From: Gnetum montanum | Taxonomy: Eukaryota > Streptophyta > Gnetopsida > Gnetales > Gnetaceae | Reading direction: 5' to 3' | Assembly (NCBI GenBank): GCA_015680685.1 | Contig: MNCI01016379.1 | Coordinates: 197,057 to 261,056, forward strand | DNA: 64,000 bases | Shown: one piece after another, positions 25,194-38,200 of the stretch | Position numbering within the stretch: position 1 is the stretch's first letter | How the letters are laid out: each line of letters opens with the position of its first letter | Translations under genes and position numbers: made by a program | Notes under the pieces: model-generated | The model's input: the letters and a program-made list of their open reading frames with translations, nothing else | Told to the model about the DNA's origin: nothing | Databases searched by the model: none

Positions 25194-27112
25194 TGATAAA
25201 ATCATGTTTTTCACAAGCACAATATCATAGCTCATGTTACATCATTTTTGATGCCATGTCTTAGGAGTTATGCTACCCTATAAATACTAACACTTGGTCA
25301 CACCAATAGCAAAAATTTTCATTACATCCTTAGCTAGACTCTTGTAGTTTATTTTTGTTAAAATTTTGGTATGTCAAAACTTTAAGAAAATGGAGAATAT
25401 AGAATGTATGTGTGGGATTATGATTTTTTAGGGATTGAACAAAAACTTCACAAAGAGACATGAGAACTTAAGGAAATGAGATTTAGGACAAGATGTCAAA
25501 TGAAGACTACATGGGAAAGATGAGAGCATGAATGAAAACGAAGTCTACAAGTCAAATGAAGATGATCTAAGGAGTGAAAAGAAGAGAAATTGATAAGAGA
25601 ATGCCTCAGACTTCAAAGTACAAAAGTGAAGTAGATGTGCATAGAAAACAACAATATGGTAAGATAGATGTCTACTAGTAAACTTCTATAGGTAGACATC
25701 TCTTCTACGTTGTAGCCAATATTAGTTGGACATCTATTAAAGTAGACATCTACACTAGCCATTTGATAGCCATTGCATAAATTCCAAGGAGTTTTCAAAA
25801 ACTTTGAGGTTATAAGATGATGTCAAAGTCTTGGAAATTGTGCAAGCACTATTCGCAAAAAGTTCTTCATTGTTTATTCTAAGCAATTGTATTCTTTCTC
25901 TCCATTGTAGTATCATTTCCTTGTTTGTAATTGTATTGAGCTTTATGTACAAGGATCTATTAATTTAGTTACACTCTTTTCTTATTCTTTTTTTCTTCAT
26001 TGTAGTATTGTAGGGTTGATCTGCTTGTTGAAAGAAGACATCTTTGTTAAGCTTCTTAGGATCCTACAGAATTGAGTGGTTTTGCGGTGATAAAACACTT
26101 TGGAGCAAAGCATAATTTTGTAATGGTTGTGGGATCCTCTAAACCAAATTTTGAGCTTGTTGAGAGCTTGTGGGGTTGAGTGGTTTCATAGTGATGAAAC
26201 ACTTTGGAGCAGAGCTCAAAGCTTATATAGGAATTGGTGCCCTTCAAACCACATTTTTGATGAAACAAAGTCTAGAGGTGTACACAGATTCTACCCTCTG
26301 AGTGTGGATGTACCCAAGTTGGGGAACCATGTAAAATTTGTTGCATTTTTGTAGCTAGTGCATTTTTAATTAGGAAACTAATTCAACTCCCCTTCTAAAT
26401 TCTCAATCCATAGTTTCCATAGTTAGTGATGAGAGTGAATGCTCATAGTGTGGTGTTTAGTAGTTGTACAAAGTCTTTATTTAAGTGGATTGTACTTGGG
26501 TATGATTCATGTTGGGTAATAAAGATTGAGATTGCTTTTCATCATTGTAGCATCCACCTAGTTTTGTTGTTTTACTTAGCTTAATTTTCTTGGTTATTTT
26601 AAATTAGCACTTTACAATTCCAAAGTACTGTACTTTCTATGCTCATTAGTAAAGTAGAATGAGTATGATTGGTTTTGAGCATTTAAGTATACTTATTTGG
26701 TAACCTAGTAGTGATTTCACTTAATTCACTTAGTAGTGAATCTACTTGGTAATCCTAGTAACAATTGCATAAGCCTAAGGCGTGACTGGCAAACTAGGAC
26801 TAGATGCTTATTACTATAAGCTAGAGTAGATTTATACTTTTGCTACTACTTAGATTTAGATTTCTATTCTCAATTTCATTATGTTCATAACTAGGAGTAC
26901 TAAGAGTCTAACAACATCAACATATCCTATGCCTCACTGAGAGTTAAACCGTACACTTGAACTTTACTAACTTAAAGTTGGAAGACAATGATCATGAACC
27001 TACTATCAAATCCTATCATACTTATATTGCCCATCCATAGATTATGATCTAGTTGTGCATATGCACTTTGTGACTTGCATGGTGGAGTGTTGGGATACCC
27101 TACCACTCATCA
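25194..27112 (+). repeat. 3' LTR of element C, split by a solo copia LTR
   Basis: Bases 25194-25355 and 26411-27112 together align with the 5' LTR. The LTR ends ACTCATCA and is followed by the target duplication AGCAT. Confidence 0.9.
25356..26410 (+). mobile_element. Solo copia LTR (G family, 1055 bp) in the 3' LTR of C
   Basis: It starts TGTTAAAATTTTGG and ends CTCAATCCA. The 5' half matches the LTR at 19267 and the 3' half is the reverse complement of 15354-15700. The hexamer tagttt lies at 25345-25350 and 26411-26416, which may be the remains of a target duplication, with five extra bases on the left. The 5' LTR of C lacks this segment, which gives an empty-site comparison. Confidence 0.82.
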
Positions 27113-27117
27113 AGCAT

Positions 27118-29748
27118 GTAATATAGGAAAAGGTCTTAATATATAAATTATTATAATTATTCTATAATAAAATAAAAGAAATTTCCAAGGAGTAAACCAT
27201 ACAAGCTAAGTATTCTAAATTCCTATTTGATGAACACAATTGAAATAATGAAAAGATTAAGTAGTTTATTACTTAATGATACATGCTTATACACATGACA
27301 GAAATAGTAAAATTTGATTCAAAATGCCTATCACCTCAAGTCATTAATGCATATGTTACGGTAATCATGCCAAAAATAATTTATAGCTTCATGCACTATC
27401 AAAAATATATTAATTGAAATTAGCATAAATTATCAAGGAACACATTATAATTTGGGGAAAAATCAAGTGAAGGTTTTGATTATAAGTGAAACTAGAGCTC
27501 TTTGTAACTACAATTCATGAAGGAAAAATCCATTTCTAAGAATCCTATAGATTTGAGTTAGTAAGAAAAATCGTAGTGAGTATTATGGTGAAGATGAACC
27601 CTAAGAAGAAATAAAATTAATGATGAGCCCAAAGGTGCATGTAGTGCTTAATGTAGTTGGATTGATAGAATATTCTACTATCAAGCTACTTGAAAGAAAA
27701 TTGATAACAAATGAAGAAATTATGGAAAGCTTATAGATCTACATCAATGGTGTCATAGAAATCTTCTATAGAGATAAGTTTCTTTAAGCTTGTATCACTT
27801 AAGATCTCATTTTACTAAACATGAATAACCAAAACATCTACATTCCATTTTTAATGCTCATTTCATAGATATAAATTCACTATTTTTATCTTTCCTATTT
27901 CAACAAGATTTTGAGATAACTAGGAATGACCCTTGATGAATCTTGATCATTTAGATGAGTTTGTTTAGGCTATAGTAAAAATTTAGAGTGCTTGGATTGA
28001 TTGTGCCAATCATCATATGATAGTCTAGTGAAACATTCTTAGGGATTTTCATTACATTATGACATGAAGAATGAGTTTTTTTTGGGTATGTTTTACAATG
28101 TTAATTTTTATTATGCGATGACAAAGCTACATTAGTTGCATGTTTATGGTCATTGGGTTTGTTTGGATAACCTTCACTAGATCATGATCATTATTAAGGC
28201 TTTTCATTACATTGTGACATGAAGAATGAGGCTTTGCATTAGAATGTATTAGTTGCTTTAGGTTCAAAAGGCTTCTAATAATTATCACTCAAAAGCTACC
28301 CTCTTTAAAAGTATCCATGACTTCTTCAACATACATGATGATTTCTATTCTTCTTGGGAAGATAAGATTACAAATTTTATTATTAAAAAGGTTATACAAG
28401 AATGTAACTTGTTAATCATCATCTCCTTAGCACTCGTAATCACTAAGGCATCAAGCAGTACTGTTAGATGGAAGAGAATAATAATAACATAATAGAAGGA
28501 GGTCATTGTCAAGAAGTCTAGAGTTGTAGATCCTAAGATCATCAAGGGTAAAAGAAGAGAAGAAAAAGATGCAAAACAAGAGAATAATAAGAATATTATG
28601 AAGATCATCACTATCTTTTAACAATAAGAAGTATTTCATAAGAAATTACTTATTGCTCCTTCATCCAATTATAATTTGAAAATTAATGATGATTTCTTTA
28701 GCAGGGTATAAATTATAGATTTTGAAGTCTTAATAAGCAATCAATGTATACTTAATATGTTAATGAATACACATACATTGAGGGCATGCTTAGACTTACT
28801 ATCTATTGAAGATCATGAGCAATTAAGAGTACACAATTATCTATGTTATATCAGAATCTTCTATGCTTTTGAATGCAAAATAATTAAATTTGGAACAATA
28901 ATCTTAAGATCTAGGACAATGATATTGATGTAGTAATAAATAAAGAAGCATACTATTGGATTGCCAACTATAAGCCCAATATTTTCAATGATCATGAACT
29001 GGTGAAGGTTGAAATTTATGTTTGTGAATAGTCCATGTTACATTATGCAATATTCAGATAGCATGTAGATCATTAAGAGGAGTTGCTAACTAAATTAATA
29101 AAGCATTTATCTCTGTTGCAAAAATAAAGGAAATATGAAATGAAAAGTATGAAATCCATGTCATGAAATATTAGAGCTTAACAAATACATATGAAAAGTT
29201 CTTAAATGATGTGGCTAGATAAAAGAAAGTTATTAGGCCTAAAATTCAAGCATTTAATCAACTCTAGCAAATACAAATGTAAAGGAAAAAGATGAAATGA
29301 AGATCAAAATTGAATAGCTTTAGTATAAGAATTCTAATGTTAAGTAAGCCAACAAGGATATAAGACTATGAATGAAGTCTTAAAAAATGATGTAGGAGGT
29401 TTACAAGTTAACTTAGATTAGGCCAAGCATCATATGTACATAGTTGAGAATGCAACATATGAACTTCTTAACAAGCTAAACACTAAAAAATCTATAGTAG
29501 CATCATTAAAAGTTGAGGTTATGAAGCTAAGGACTGAGATTGAAAACCTAAAGCTACAAGTCTCTATTAAATCTAAAGCCCTTATTGCATTAGAAGCATC
29601 AAGAACTTTAACGATTCCTATAGATCCTCCAATTGTAAAATTAGAATTAATCTTGACTAAAGAAATTATTTTAAGTGACACCCCTCAATCCTCTAAGCTC
29701 ATTGTACATGATTTTATTCTTAGAGTACTAGAGGTACCAAGTCCTTGA
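27118..29748 (+). pseudogene. Decayed coding region of element D, function unknown
   Basis: From about 28195 the plus strand carries coding-like pieces: a Lys/Arg-rich segment (28480-28620; VVDPKIIKGKRREEKD), a helical segment (28770-28890; LRACLDLLSIEDHEQLRVHN) and a coiled-coil segment of 104 residues (29434-29748; MKLRTEIENLKLQVSIK). None has motifs of gag, protease, reverse transcriptase or integrase. A short direct repeat (ttttcattacattatgacat) occurs near 28045 and, with one change, near 28200. Bases 27118-28190 show nothing recognisable. Confidence 0.4.
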
Positions 29749-30064
29749 ATGAATAAATAAACTTACTAATTTTAGCTTCATATGTGTTCTTTAAGTTTGT
29801 GTAGTTTCTAACAAAATCATAATTAAATGGAAGTAATCCTATAAGTTATATGACTATTTGGTACTTTATGATTGGACACCATCAAATTTTTATAGAATTA
29901 TAATTTAATAACTACACATTAACTTTGATAATAAAAGACCATAAATGAAGCTATGAAACCTATGATTTAAGGGGCATGTTAATTCTATAATAAAACTTAA
30001 GTAAAACCATGAATTTTATAAGCAATTTAAGAATGAATGAAGTAATTTGTAAAACTTCATTTTA

Positions 30065-30484
30065 TAACAATATGATAAATCCTAGGAATGATCATAACCC
30101 TTCATAAAATTTACGAAGTAGATGTAACCTAAGTTATGTAGTGAGAAAAGGATACACATATGAGAATATATGATGGACTAATAGCTAAAACTAAGAAAAT
30201 TGATTCACTAATATCATTTGTACAAAGGATGTACCCTAGCTTTTTCCAATGATAAAGTAAGGATTACCAAGAGTAATTAGTTTTATTTATAAGACTAATG
30301 AGTAAATACAAGAGATAAGATTAGATCATTACAACATAAAATCAATTTTTTTTAAAGAATAATAGAAGATCCAAGTTATTTCATACATGGCTTAGTCCAT
30401 TTAATTAACATAAATAGTAGCATTTATGATAACAAGCATGGTTCTTTCAAGTATTAGTGGAAACATAATATATAGAGTACAAGG
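30065..30484 (+). repeat. 3' LTR copy of element D, interrupted by B
   Basis: It aligns with 9587-9960 in the same orientation and includes the intact target site of element A (atgat at 30072-30076). The start of this LTR lies somewhere in 29760-30070 but cannot be fixed, because the matching part of the other LTR is off the window. Element B follows at 30485. Confidence 0.65.
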
Positions 30485-32342
30485 TGTGACATTCGAAAAA
30501 ATCAGTGGCTGGAACACTGAGAGGTCATCGGGCATATAGCCTAACCCCGAGTCCATGGGAGGGTCATGCTGGAAAAAATGGAAACAAGGTGCCTTGAATG
30601 GTCTAGTTGATCAGATAGGGACTTATATGGTGTAACAATAATCATTTACAAAAGTTTGAAAATAGTATCACAAATTAAGCAAAAATACATGTTAGTAGTG
30701 GAAAACGCAGAAAATTATGCTAAAATTTGAAACAAACGATGAAGGAAAATGAAATGAGAGTTTAGGTGAAGAAATGCACCACCCCAAGATTGGGGAACAT
30801 GACTCTTGATTAATCATTATGTGAAATTGGTATGCAGTGTTAGATAGGTGCAATGGGGTAGCATGGTAGTGTGGTCATAGTGTTTGGGATGTTGCTAACA
30901 TAGTGTTGGTAGCTGCAAAAGAGGTTGGACCTATCAAGCATATAGTTGTCACGCTATGCGGGTGCTAAGAAGACTGGGTCATGGTACTCAGCCAGGTATC
31001 AAGCTCGGGTGCTCAAGTGCGAAAGTGATAAAGAGGCTACGAGTGCTCTAATGCTTGATTCTTGGAGTAATTTGTTGATCATCAACCAACAACTAAAATG
31101 CTGATTATTAGGGTATTTATAGGGCTATTGTTGATGTGAGATGTGGACTAGATGCCACGTGGCTTAGGTTCCACGTAGCATGGGTGTGAACAAGTCATGT
31201 TGACATGTTATGCTCAAAGTGTCAAGCTCTGAGTGTTACGCTCAAAGTATAATGCTCTTTAGGACAGAAATAGGAACTGAGAATTTGCCCAAACTATGAC
31301 CACACCATCGAGATTACATGTGCCAAAGTCTAAGGGACTACCATATACCTATAAACAATGCCAAAAAAATGCAACTTGGAGTCTATGCTCTAAGACTATG
31401 TCTTTCCCCTCTTTTGAGTAGGGTTAAGAATAGGGAAAATTTTGGGGACCAATGGGGGTGCAAAAGANAAAAATAAAGCAAACTGCTAATCTTGGGAATC
31501 AGAGGGATGTTACAGTTGAAATAAAGATTGATGCCAAGTTTTGGGAGCTTCTAGAGGCATTTGGAGGCATTTTCCAAGTGTCATGCTATGTATGCTACAT
31601 AGTGTAAAGAAGCATAGCATGAACACTTGGAAAATTTTTGCAAATTTTGGCTTGTCATGTTGTCTACACTATGCAGCATAGTAGAGTATAGCACCAACAT
31701 TTTGATGAATTTTGCCAAAATTTGCAATTTTTCTTCATGGCACACTAACCACATGCTAGGGGCAAAGTAGGGCAAGTAGCCTTGGTAGTCAAAAAATTTC
31801 CACATGCATCTTCCATGTCTAGATAGCTTGATAGACTTGTCCAACACTTAGAAAAATTTGGGCCTTGAAATCTGTGTTATGCTGTCTATGCTGTGTAGCG
31901 TAGTAGAGTGTGACAGGCCCAAAAGATATAAAATTTGCCAAACTATTTTGTCCATCTTGAGCATTTTTGACAACTCATAGCTTGGTACTTGGGTGGACTG
32001 GCAACCAGGACATGTGTCAAGTTGGATGAGCTAAAGAGCATAGTGAGCTTGACAACCTAGGAGATAGAAAATTTGCCAAATTGTTTGATCCATCCCAAGT
32101 AACCCTTGACTACTTCTAGCTTGACATTCATGCAAACTAGCCTTGGAAACATGCGCTACTTGGCTGTGCTAGGGAGTGTCGTAGGCAGACTTAGAAAAAT
32201 TTTGCAAATAGAGGACTCCTAGTGTGCTATGCTTTCTACACTGCACAGCGTGACACTAGACTTAGAAAAATTTTGTCCAAGTGTTGACACTTAGACAAAA
32301 TCTACCATTGAACTATAGGAGTCTGATATTAGTGGAGTTTCA
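30485..32342 (-). repeat. 3' LTR of element B (1858 bp)
   Basis: It aligns from end to end with 49985-51828. Minus-strand ends are TGAAACTCCAC at 32342 and the complement of tgtgacattc at 30485. It carries a minus-strand TATAAAT (31121-31115) with a CACGTG G-box at 31156-31161. Its body holds degenerate repeats of the type tgtctacactatgcagcgtag. One ambiguous base (n) is at about 31468. Confidence 0.93.
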
Positions 32343-32356
32343 TTGGCCCCTCTTTA
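32343..32356 (-). other. Polypurine tract of element B
   Basis: The minus strand reads TAAAGAGGGGCCAA directly before the LTR start TGAAAC. Element H has the same tract (63856 onward), with GGGACC. Confidence 0.85.
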
Positions 32357-33867
32357 TTGACATCTGGAGGATTAGCCTAAGAGACATCAACAAAGAATAT
32401 GAAACACCACGATGAACACAACACCAACATTATTCGTTAGTGCCTGCTTGGGTGACACTTCACTATGCTTGAGAGTGCCAAAAAAATGAAGTGTGGTAGG
32501 GAATAGTTTTGGGAGATGGATCAAAGGACAATGGATAGCATGGATAGAGTGGATAGTTGTGGGGTGCAATGCCACAATGGCTTGTTGCCATAGCATGATC
32601 CCTTGTCAGAGTGCTTGTGAGGGAGTTAGCATGAAGAGGTATCCTTCCCTTTAGATTTTGACCTCTTGTCAGAGCGCTTATGAGATAGTCGATCCAAGGC
32701 CAGACCGGTTGCAAAATGGAAATTGTGCCATTTGACTTGGGAAGTTGACTTGTATTTTTTTTCCTTTTTCTTCTTCTTCATTTTTGTATTATTTTTTACA
32801 CACATTTTTTTGTATTTCTACGCAAACTATGCACCATATTTTCTTAGAGGCAACCATGTTTCATTTGTAGGATAGGTGTTTCCTCCCTGGGATGAGTTGT
32901 GTTATATCTATTTGGGGCTTTGACTAGCTCACAAGGGCTTCCCATGGGATGAGTTGTGTTATGTTTGTCATGGGTTCAGTGGCTGATTACGGGAAAGGTT
33001 ACATGTGCATTGGGGAAGCTTACAAGGGATGAGAGAAATTACAAGATCAAGAGGTAGAGGTTAGGTTGGCTAAGGGGATATTAGGGATATGCACTCTCAA
33101 GTAGCTAGGCAAGTCAAAGTGGACACATAAGCATAATGCGGTGCCTTATTATCATGATGAAACACACCATTGAATGGAACCACCCAGGCTTCATCATGCA
33201 AACACAAAATAGAGAAAATAAGAAAAAATAATTACCATGTGAGATGAGGGAAAAGTCTTGCTTGCTAGGGGCATTGTGAGGCTTTCAAGTGCTGTGTCAA
33301 TTATGTGTAATTTACAAAGTAGGAAGCCCAATGTAGGCATTGATAGTGGTAGGTTGGAAAGCTCCAATAGCCACACTAGAAGTAAGCACTCAAGTGGTTA
33401 GGAGCAATGGTGATGCAAGTGCTTAGGAGTTCTTACCAAAGGTAGGAGCCAAGAAACATAGTCGTAGGGTGAAGAGCCATGTTGCTAAATGCTCTTCCAG
33501 ATGCTGACAATGGTGAGGGTTGGAGGATGGTAGCATTGTGGCTAGGCCATAGTATTGTTAGGACTCTAGTGGGTGTTGTTGATGATGAGAGCTATAACCA
33601 AAATGATTGGTGGTGGTGATGGTAGATCTAGAAGGTTAGCGAGATGCCAAAAAACATCTCTAGAAGATCAGTAAGATTCCAGAGATGATGACGTTTTAAA
33701 TGTCCCAGAGGACTTTTCCTTAACAATGTGAACTTCATTCTAAAACTACAATGCCCCACCCCATCTTGCCCGAGAGGTGTCGGTAGGCAATGGAAGGTTA
33801 GAAGTATTCTCGCTTGCTTGTTCGCAAAACCATGTATGTTGGTTTGTAGGTGTTGAATTGCAAACCT
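32357..33867 (-). other. 3' untranslated region of element B
   Basis: No coding signal. The first 100 bases match the region next to the 3' LTR of element H (63856-63960), and include tgaaacaccac at 32400-32410, an inverted copy of the LTR terminus. Poly-T/pyrimidine runs are near 32750-32800. Confidence 0.6.
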
Positions 33868-34320
33868 AGTTTTAGGTCTTGGTAGACCATTGATTATGCT
33901 AGTTTAAGATCCCACTAGACTATGATCCCAGTTTAAGGTCTAGGTGGATCATGATGTGCTTGTTTAAGGTCCTAGAAGATCGCTATGCTAGTTTAACATC
34001 GTAGAGGATGTTCTATGCCAATTTAATGTCATAGTAGACATCTTGTGCCAGTTTAACATCATAGTGGTCATCGTGTGCCAGTTTAACATCATAATAGATA
34101 TTCTGTGCCAGTTTAACATTATTGTGGATGGTCTGTGCTAGTTAAACATTATAGTAGACATTTTGTGCCAGTTTAACATCATAGCAGATGGTCTATGCCA
34201 GTTTAACGTTATAGTAGATGTTATGTGCTAGTTTAACATCATAGTAGATGGTCTATGCCAGTTTAACATTATAGCAAACATTTTGTACTAGTTTAACATC
34301 ATAGCAGACATTCTGCTTAC
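33868..34320. repeat. AGTTTAA minisatellite after integrase of B, about 15 units of 30 bp
   Basis: Units of 29-31 bases read approximately cagtttaacatcatagtaga plus about ten variable bases. The first units (tagttttaggtcttgg, tagtttaagatccc) resemble the arrays at 42780 and 3242, so it is one repeat family occupying two sites in the element. It starts about 30 bases after the pol stop. Confidence 0.9.
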
Positions 34321-34351
34321 CTTGCTTTTGTTGTCGATGCGATATTGCATG

Positions 34352-37300
34352 TTAGGTGTAGTATGGCTTTAGGTACAACTGGTTAACATGATTGGAAAAA
34401 TCATTGCCATATATATCAGTGAGCTTGAAGGATCTCTTATCGTATGTCTTAGCAACTAAGAAAGGCCTTTCCCAATTGGCTGAGAATTTGTCTGTGGGCT
34501 TGTGGATGACCTTGAGGACTAGGTTCCCTTTCTTGATTGGGTGTTGATGCTGATTTTTGTGATGCTTTTGCCATTGATTCTCTTGGTACCACTTGATGTG
34601 ATCAAGCATTTGAATGTGCTCTTTCTCTATAGAGTCAAGGTTGATGATTCTTAACTTGTTGTTCTGAACCTTATCCATGAATCTTGAGAGGATCATGTGG
34701 AGTGACAAGACCTGCAATTGAAGAGGCAACACTGCTTCAAATTCGTACACAAGACTATATGGCATTTTACCTGTTGCGGTTCTACATATTGTGCAGTAGG
34801 CCCAAAGTGCATAGACTAATTATTTGTGCCATCATCACTTGTTATCATTAAGCATTCTCTTCAAGAGGTTGTTGATCACCTTGTTTGTAGCCTCTGCTTG
34901 ACCATTCGCCTGAGGGTAGTATGGTGATGAAAAGAAGTGCTTGATGCCAAGGTTCTCATAGAAGGCTTTAGTTTCTGCATTACTAAATTATGGCCCATTG
35001 TCTATGACTATAGTCATGGGAAGACCAAATCAGGTCACTATGTTGTCAAGAATGAATTTGCAAACTTGCTAAGATGTTGTCTTCTTAAGGGGGATAGCTT
35101 CAACCCACTTTGTGAAATATTTAGTTGCGGTAATGATGAAGCTGTGTTCTATTGAAGACTTAGGTATTATAGGCCCTATGATGTCCAACCCCCAGTGTTG
35201 AAATGACCATGTGATCTACATAGTATGCAATTCAGTAGGTGACACATGCATTAGGTTCCCATGTCGCTGACACACATCACATGTCCCGACCTTGGAGATG
35301 CAATCACGCTCCATGTAAGGCCAATAATAGCCTAAACGTCTAATTTTTTCTGTCATTGCTCTAGGAGCTATATGACGCCCACATAGTCCCTCATGGACTT
35401 GGTCAAAAATATTTTGTTCTTCACTATTGCTAACATAGGTTAACAATATCCCATCATAGGATCTACGACATAAGGTACTATCACCCACAAGGACATATTG
35501 CTGTGATTATTTTCACGCTGCATCCTTTTGGGTAGGTGTTAAGCTTTGTGGGGGCTTCCCCTATTGGAGGTATGCCTTGATTTCATCATACCATTCTTGG
35601 GCATGAGTTGTACTTATGGATGCAATGCTTGTTATGTGAGTTATAGGTTCAGTGCAATCCACTATTGAAGCAGGCAAAGTAGAGAACATGTTTGGCGATA
35701 TGCTTAACGCTAAAATAGCTAGTGCATTAGCTATGGAATTTTTGTTGTGGGGGATATGTCGGACATCTATGCTTGCAAAGTTTTTAAGCAAGTGTTTTGA
35801 TAAATCATAGTAAGGTTGTAGATGTTGTGCTTTACAAGTGTATACATTTGTGACTTGGTTAATAACTAGTTGTGAGTCACCTCAGACTGCTATGTTTTGA
35901 ATTCCTAACTTTTGAGTTGCTAAGATGCCTCTAAGGAGACCTTCATACTCTGCCATGTTTTTTGTACAAAGAAATGTAAAGTGGTATGCAAATGGTTGGA
36001 TCTCTCTAGAGGGAAATGTGATAATAGTAGTGGCACTACCACCTTGTATGGTTGGAACACCGTCAAAGTGTAAAACAACCTCGAGATTTCTAGGTACTTG
36101 GCTTATATTGCTAACATGCTCATTTGGGAATTTTGGATCTATCATTGCTTGATCGTCTATGGGTGAAGTCATGAGTTGGGCGGCTATTGCTTAACCTTTC
36201 ATGGATGCCCACACTATGTAATGTAGGTCAAACTCCATGGTTTTTGCCTTCCATCTTGCTATTTCACTACTTTCATATATGTTTTTTGTAATAACCCGAA
36301 GTACGTTACTCTTATAGATGATGTTGACTTGATTGCAGAAAAGGTAGTGTCTCCACTTTTTAAGTGCAAAGACTAAGGTGAGACAATTCTTCTCGACATC
36401 ATTATATTTTGCCTTGTGTACTACTAACACATGGCTTAGGTAGTAAATAGGAACCTTGGAACCATTGTCTCACTTTTGGAAAATCAAGGAAGTAATGGAT
36501 GTATCTAAGGTTGCAAGGTAGATGTAGAAAGGTTTATTTCTGTGTGGAGGATAGATTGTTGGAAGTTGAGCCAGCTCCTTTTTTAGGTTTTCAAATGCCT
36601 CTTGGCATTGAGCTGTCCACTCAACGTTGACTCCTTTTTTGAGTAGATGTTGCATTGGTTGTAACTTATCATTCAACCTTGTGATAAACCTACATATGAA
36701 TTGTATTCTACCTTGTAATCCATGTAGCTCCTTAAGGTTTTCTAGTGGTCCTAAGTTGGTGATAACTTTGACCTTGTCGGGGTCTACATGAATTCCTATT
36801 TCTAATACCACAAACCCTAAAATGCAATTGGTTTTAATGCCAAAGATACACTTTTTGGGATTAAGCCAAAGGTCATGTCTACAACAACATTTAAGGACAC
36901 AGTCTAGATCATTTGCGTGGTCATGAGCCATTTTGGACTTAACTGCTATGTCATCAATGTAGTCATTGAGCAATTCTAGCAAATAGTCACTAAAGATGTA
37001 TGTCATTGCATGTTGATATGTTGCTCTTGAATTCTTTAATTCAAAGGGAATCATTTTATAACAAAATTTCCCCTAGGGGGTCATGAAAGTAGTGGTAAGT
37101 TGGTGCTCTGGGTTGATGCAAATTTGGTTGTACCCCAAGAATCCATCCATGAAGGACAACAAGGCATGATTGGCCATAGTATCAAAAATTTGGTCAATAC
37201 TAGGTAATGAGAAATCATCTTTAATTGTTTCCTTGTTTAGGTTTCAAAAATCTATGCAAATGCATATACCTCCATTTTTCTTGGGGACAACTACAATGTT

Positions 37301-37825
37301 TGAAACCCAATCTGCATAGTCAACTGCCTGGATGAAATTGGCTTGGTAAAGTTTAGTGATTTCATTGTGGATGGCCAATGTGATCTTAGGCTTGATTTTA
37401 CAAGTATTTTGTTTATTTGGTTTAATGCATAGATCCAAGATAATGTTATGTTGTATTATATGTGGGTCTAAGCTTGGCATGTCTTCGTAAGACCATGCAA
37501 ACACCTTGACATTATCACTAAGAACTCTAGAGATGTTTTGTTGGATTTGAGGCTCTAGTAAAGAACTAAGTTTCAATATTTTTTCCTCAAATTTAGATGT
37601 TGTTACAGGGACTTCTAAGAGGGGATCCTCAGTCATGTCACCTACTTCTAAGTCTAGAGCTTAGACTAGATGTTCTGGCCAATCTAGTGATGTCTCTAGG
37701 GATGCTATGTTGGTATCATAAGGAAGTAGTTCGAAGTCCAAAATTTTTGTGTTTATGCATCTCATGAGTTTGCCATAAGGTCCAGTCAAGGCTAAAGGAA
37801 AATGAAGACTCTCGTATGCATTCAT
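34352..37825 (-). pseudogene. pol: pol of element B: RT, RNase H, archaeal-type RNase H, integrase
   Basis: One reading frame of 1158 codons runs from ATG at 37825 to the stop at 34352 without a frameshift; only stop codons interrupt it. RT (about residues 150-330) shows PKKNGG, FMDGFLGYNQI and the YIDD box (36961-36950). RNase H follows (about 36560-36250; KAKYNDVEKNCL). A second RNase H (36090-35590) shows HFDG, AEYEGLL and GDSQLVI, but IANALA has Asn where Asp is usual. Integrase has an HHCC finger (35420-35250; CDVCQRHG), the catalytic D-D-E (GLDIIGP near 35180, VIDNGP near 35000, GQAEATNK near 34900) and a C-terminal NWERPFLV domain. Stops include TGA at 37244 and TAG near 37077 and 35216. 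The enzymes copy element RNA into DNA and integrate it; this copy is dead. Confidence 0.92.
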
Positions 37826-38200
37826 TTTCGCAAGAGATCTTGCAAGATAACTAGAAAAATGTTAAGTGGCACCTGTTTTAATGAAGCAAAATGCATAAAA
37901 TAAGGAAGAAAATGCTATATAAATTAACTATGTAGTATTGAAAATGATTTATTTATGTATGTTTTATTATTTTTTGTGTTCTTTTCTACGGCCTCGATTG
38001 GTTACAAAATTGCTAGTTTAAGGTTATAGTAGACCATAGACTATGCGTAAGGTATAAATCTAAGCAAGGCTTAAAAGGTTTGAAGCATGGGGCCAAGCTG
38101 AACTTTCATCGAGAAAGTAGAAAAAATTTAAAAATTTTCTAAGTATAAAAAGTTGAGAAAGTTTGAAAATTTTTCTAACTCTAGGTGCTATGCTACATGG
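37826..38200 (-). other. Spacer upstream of pol with a candidate splice acceptor
   Basis: On the minus strand ACATTTTTCTAG ends at 37851, 26 bases before the pol ATG, and the sequence after it is open in the pol frame. Ogre-group elements splice between protease and RT, so this may be the acceptor of such an intron; that is inference. One isolated minisatellite unit (tagtttaaggttatagtaga) is at about 38010. Confidence 0.4.

Larger units (their letters stand above)
11940..27112 (+). mobile_element. Element C: Athila-like Ty3/gypsy retrotransposon with nested insertions
   Basis: C has two matching LTRs (11940-12796 and 25194-27112, the latter split by a solo copia LTR) and a perfect 5-bp target duplication, AGCAT, at 11935-11939 and 27113-27117. 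It also has a tRNA-Asp-like primer-binding site at 12798 and a polypurine tract ending at 25193. Its order is LTR, gag (13000-14355), copia insertion G, integrase C-terminus (21340-21715), an extra frame (22641-24290), LTR. Reverse transcriptase and RNase H are missing or unrecognisable. The extra frame between integrase and 3' LTR and the primer type suggest the Athila/Tat side of the gypsy tree; this is inference. Confidence 0.87.
9587..30484 (+). mobile_element. Element D: old LTR retrotransposon, host of A, B and C
   Basis: D is recognised from two direct-repeat copies of its LTR (9587-9960 and 30072-30440) and an initiator-Met type primer-binding site at 10355. Element A is inserted in the left LTR, element C in the internal region at 11940, and element B in or next to the right LTR at 30485. 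Any remainder of D would lie from 51834 onward, but I could not align that part to the left LTR. No reverse transcriptase or integrase is visible in what is left of D, so the family is undetermined. Confidence 0.65.

Noticed and set aside
33868-34320. Regular 30-bp repeats resembling a CRISPR array
   Set aside because: Repeat and spacer are not distinct, the units are tandem and degenerate, and the sequence is inside a plant retrotransposon.
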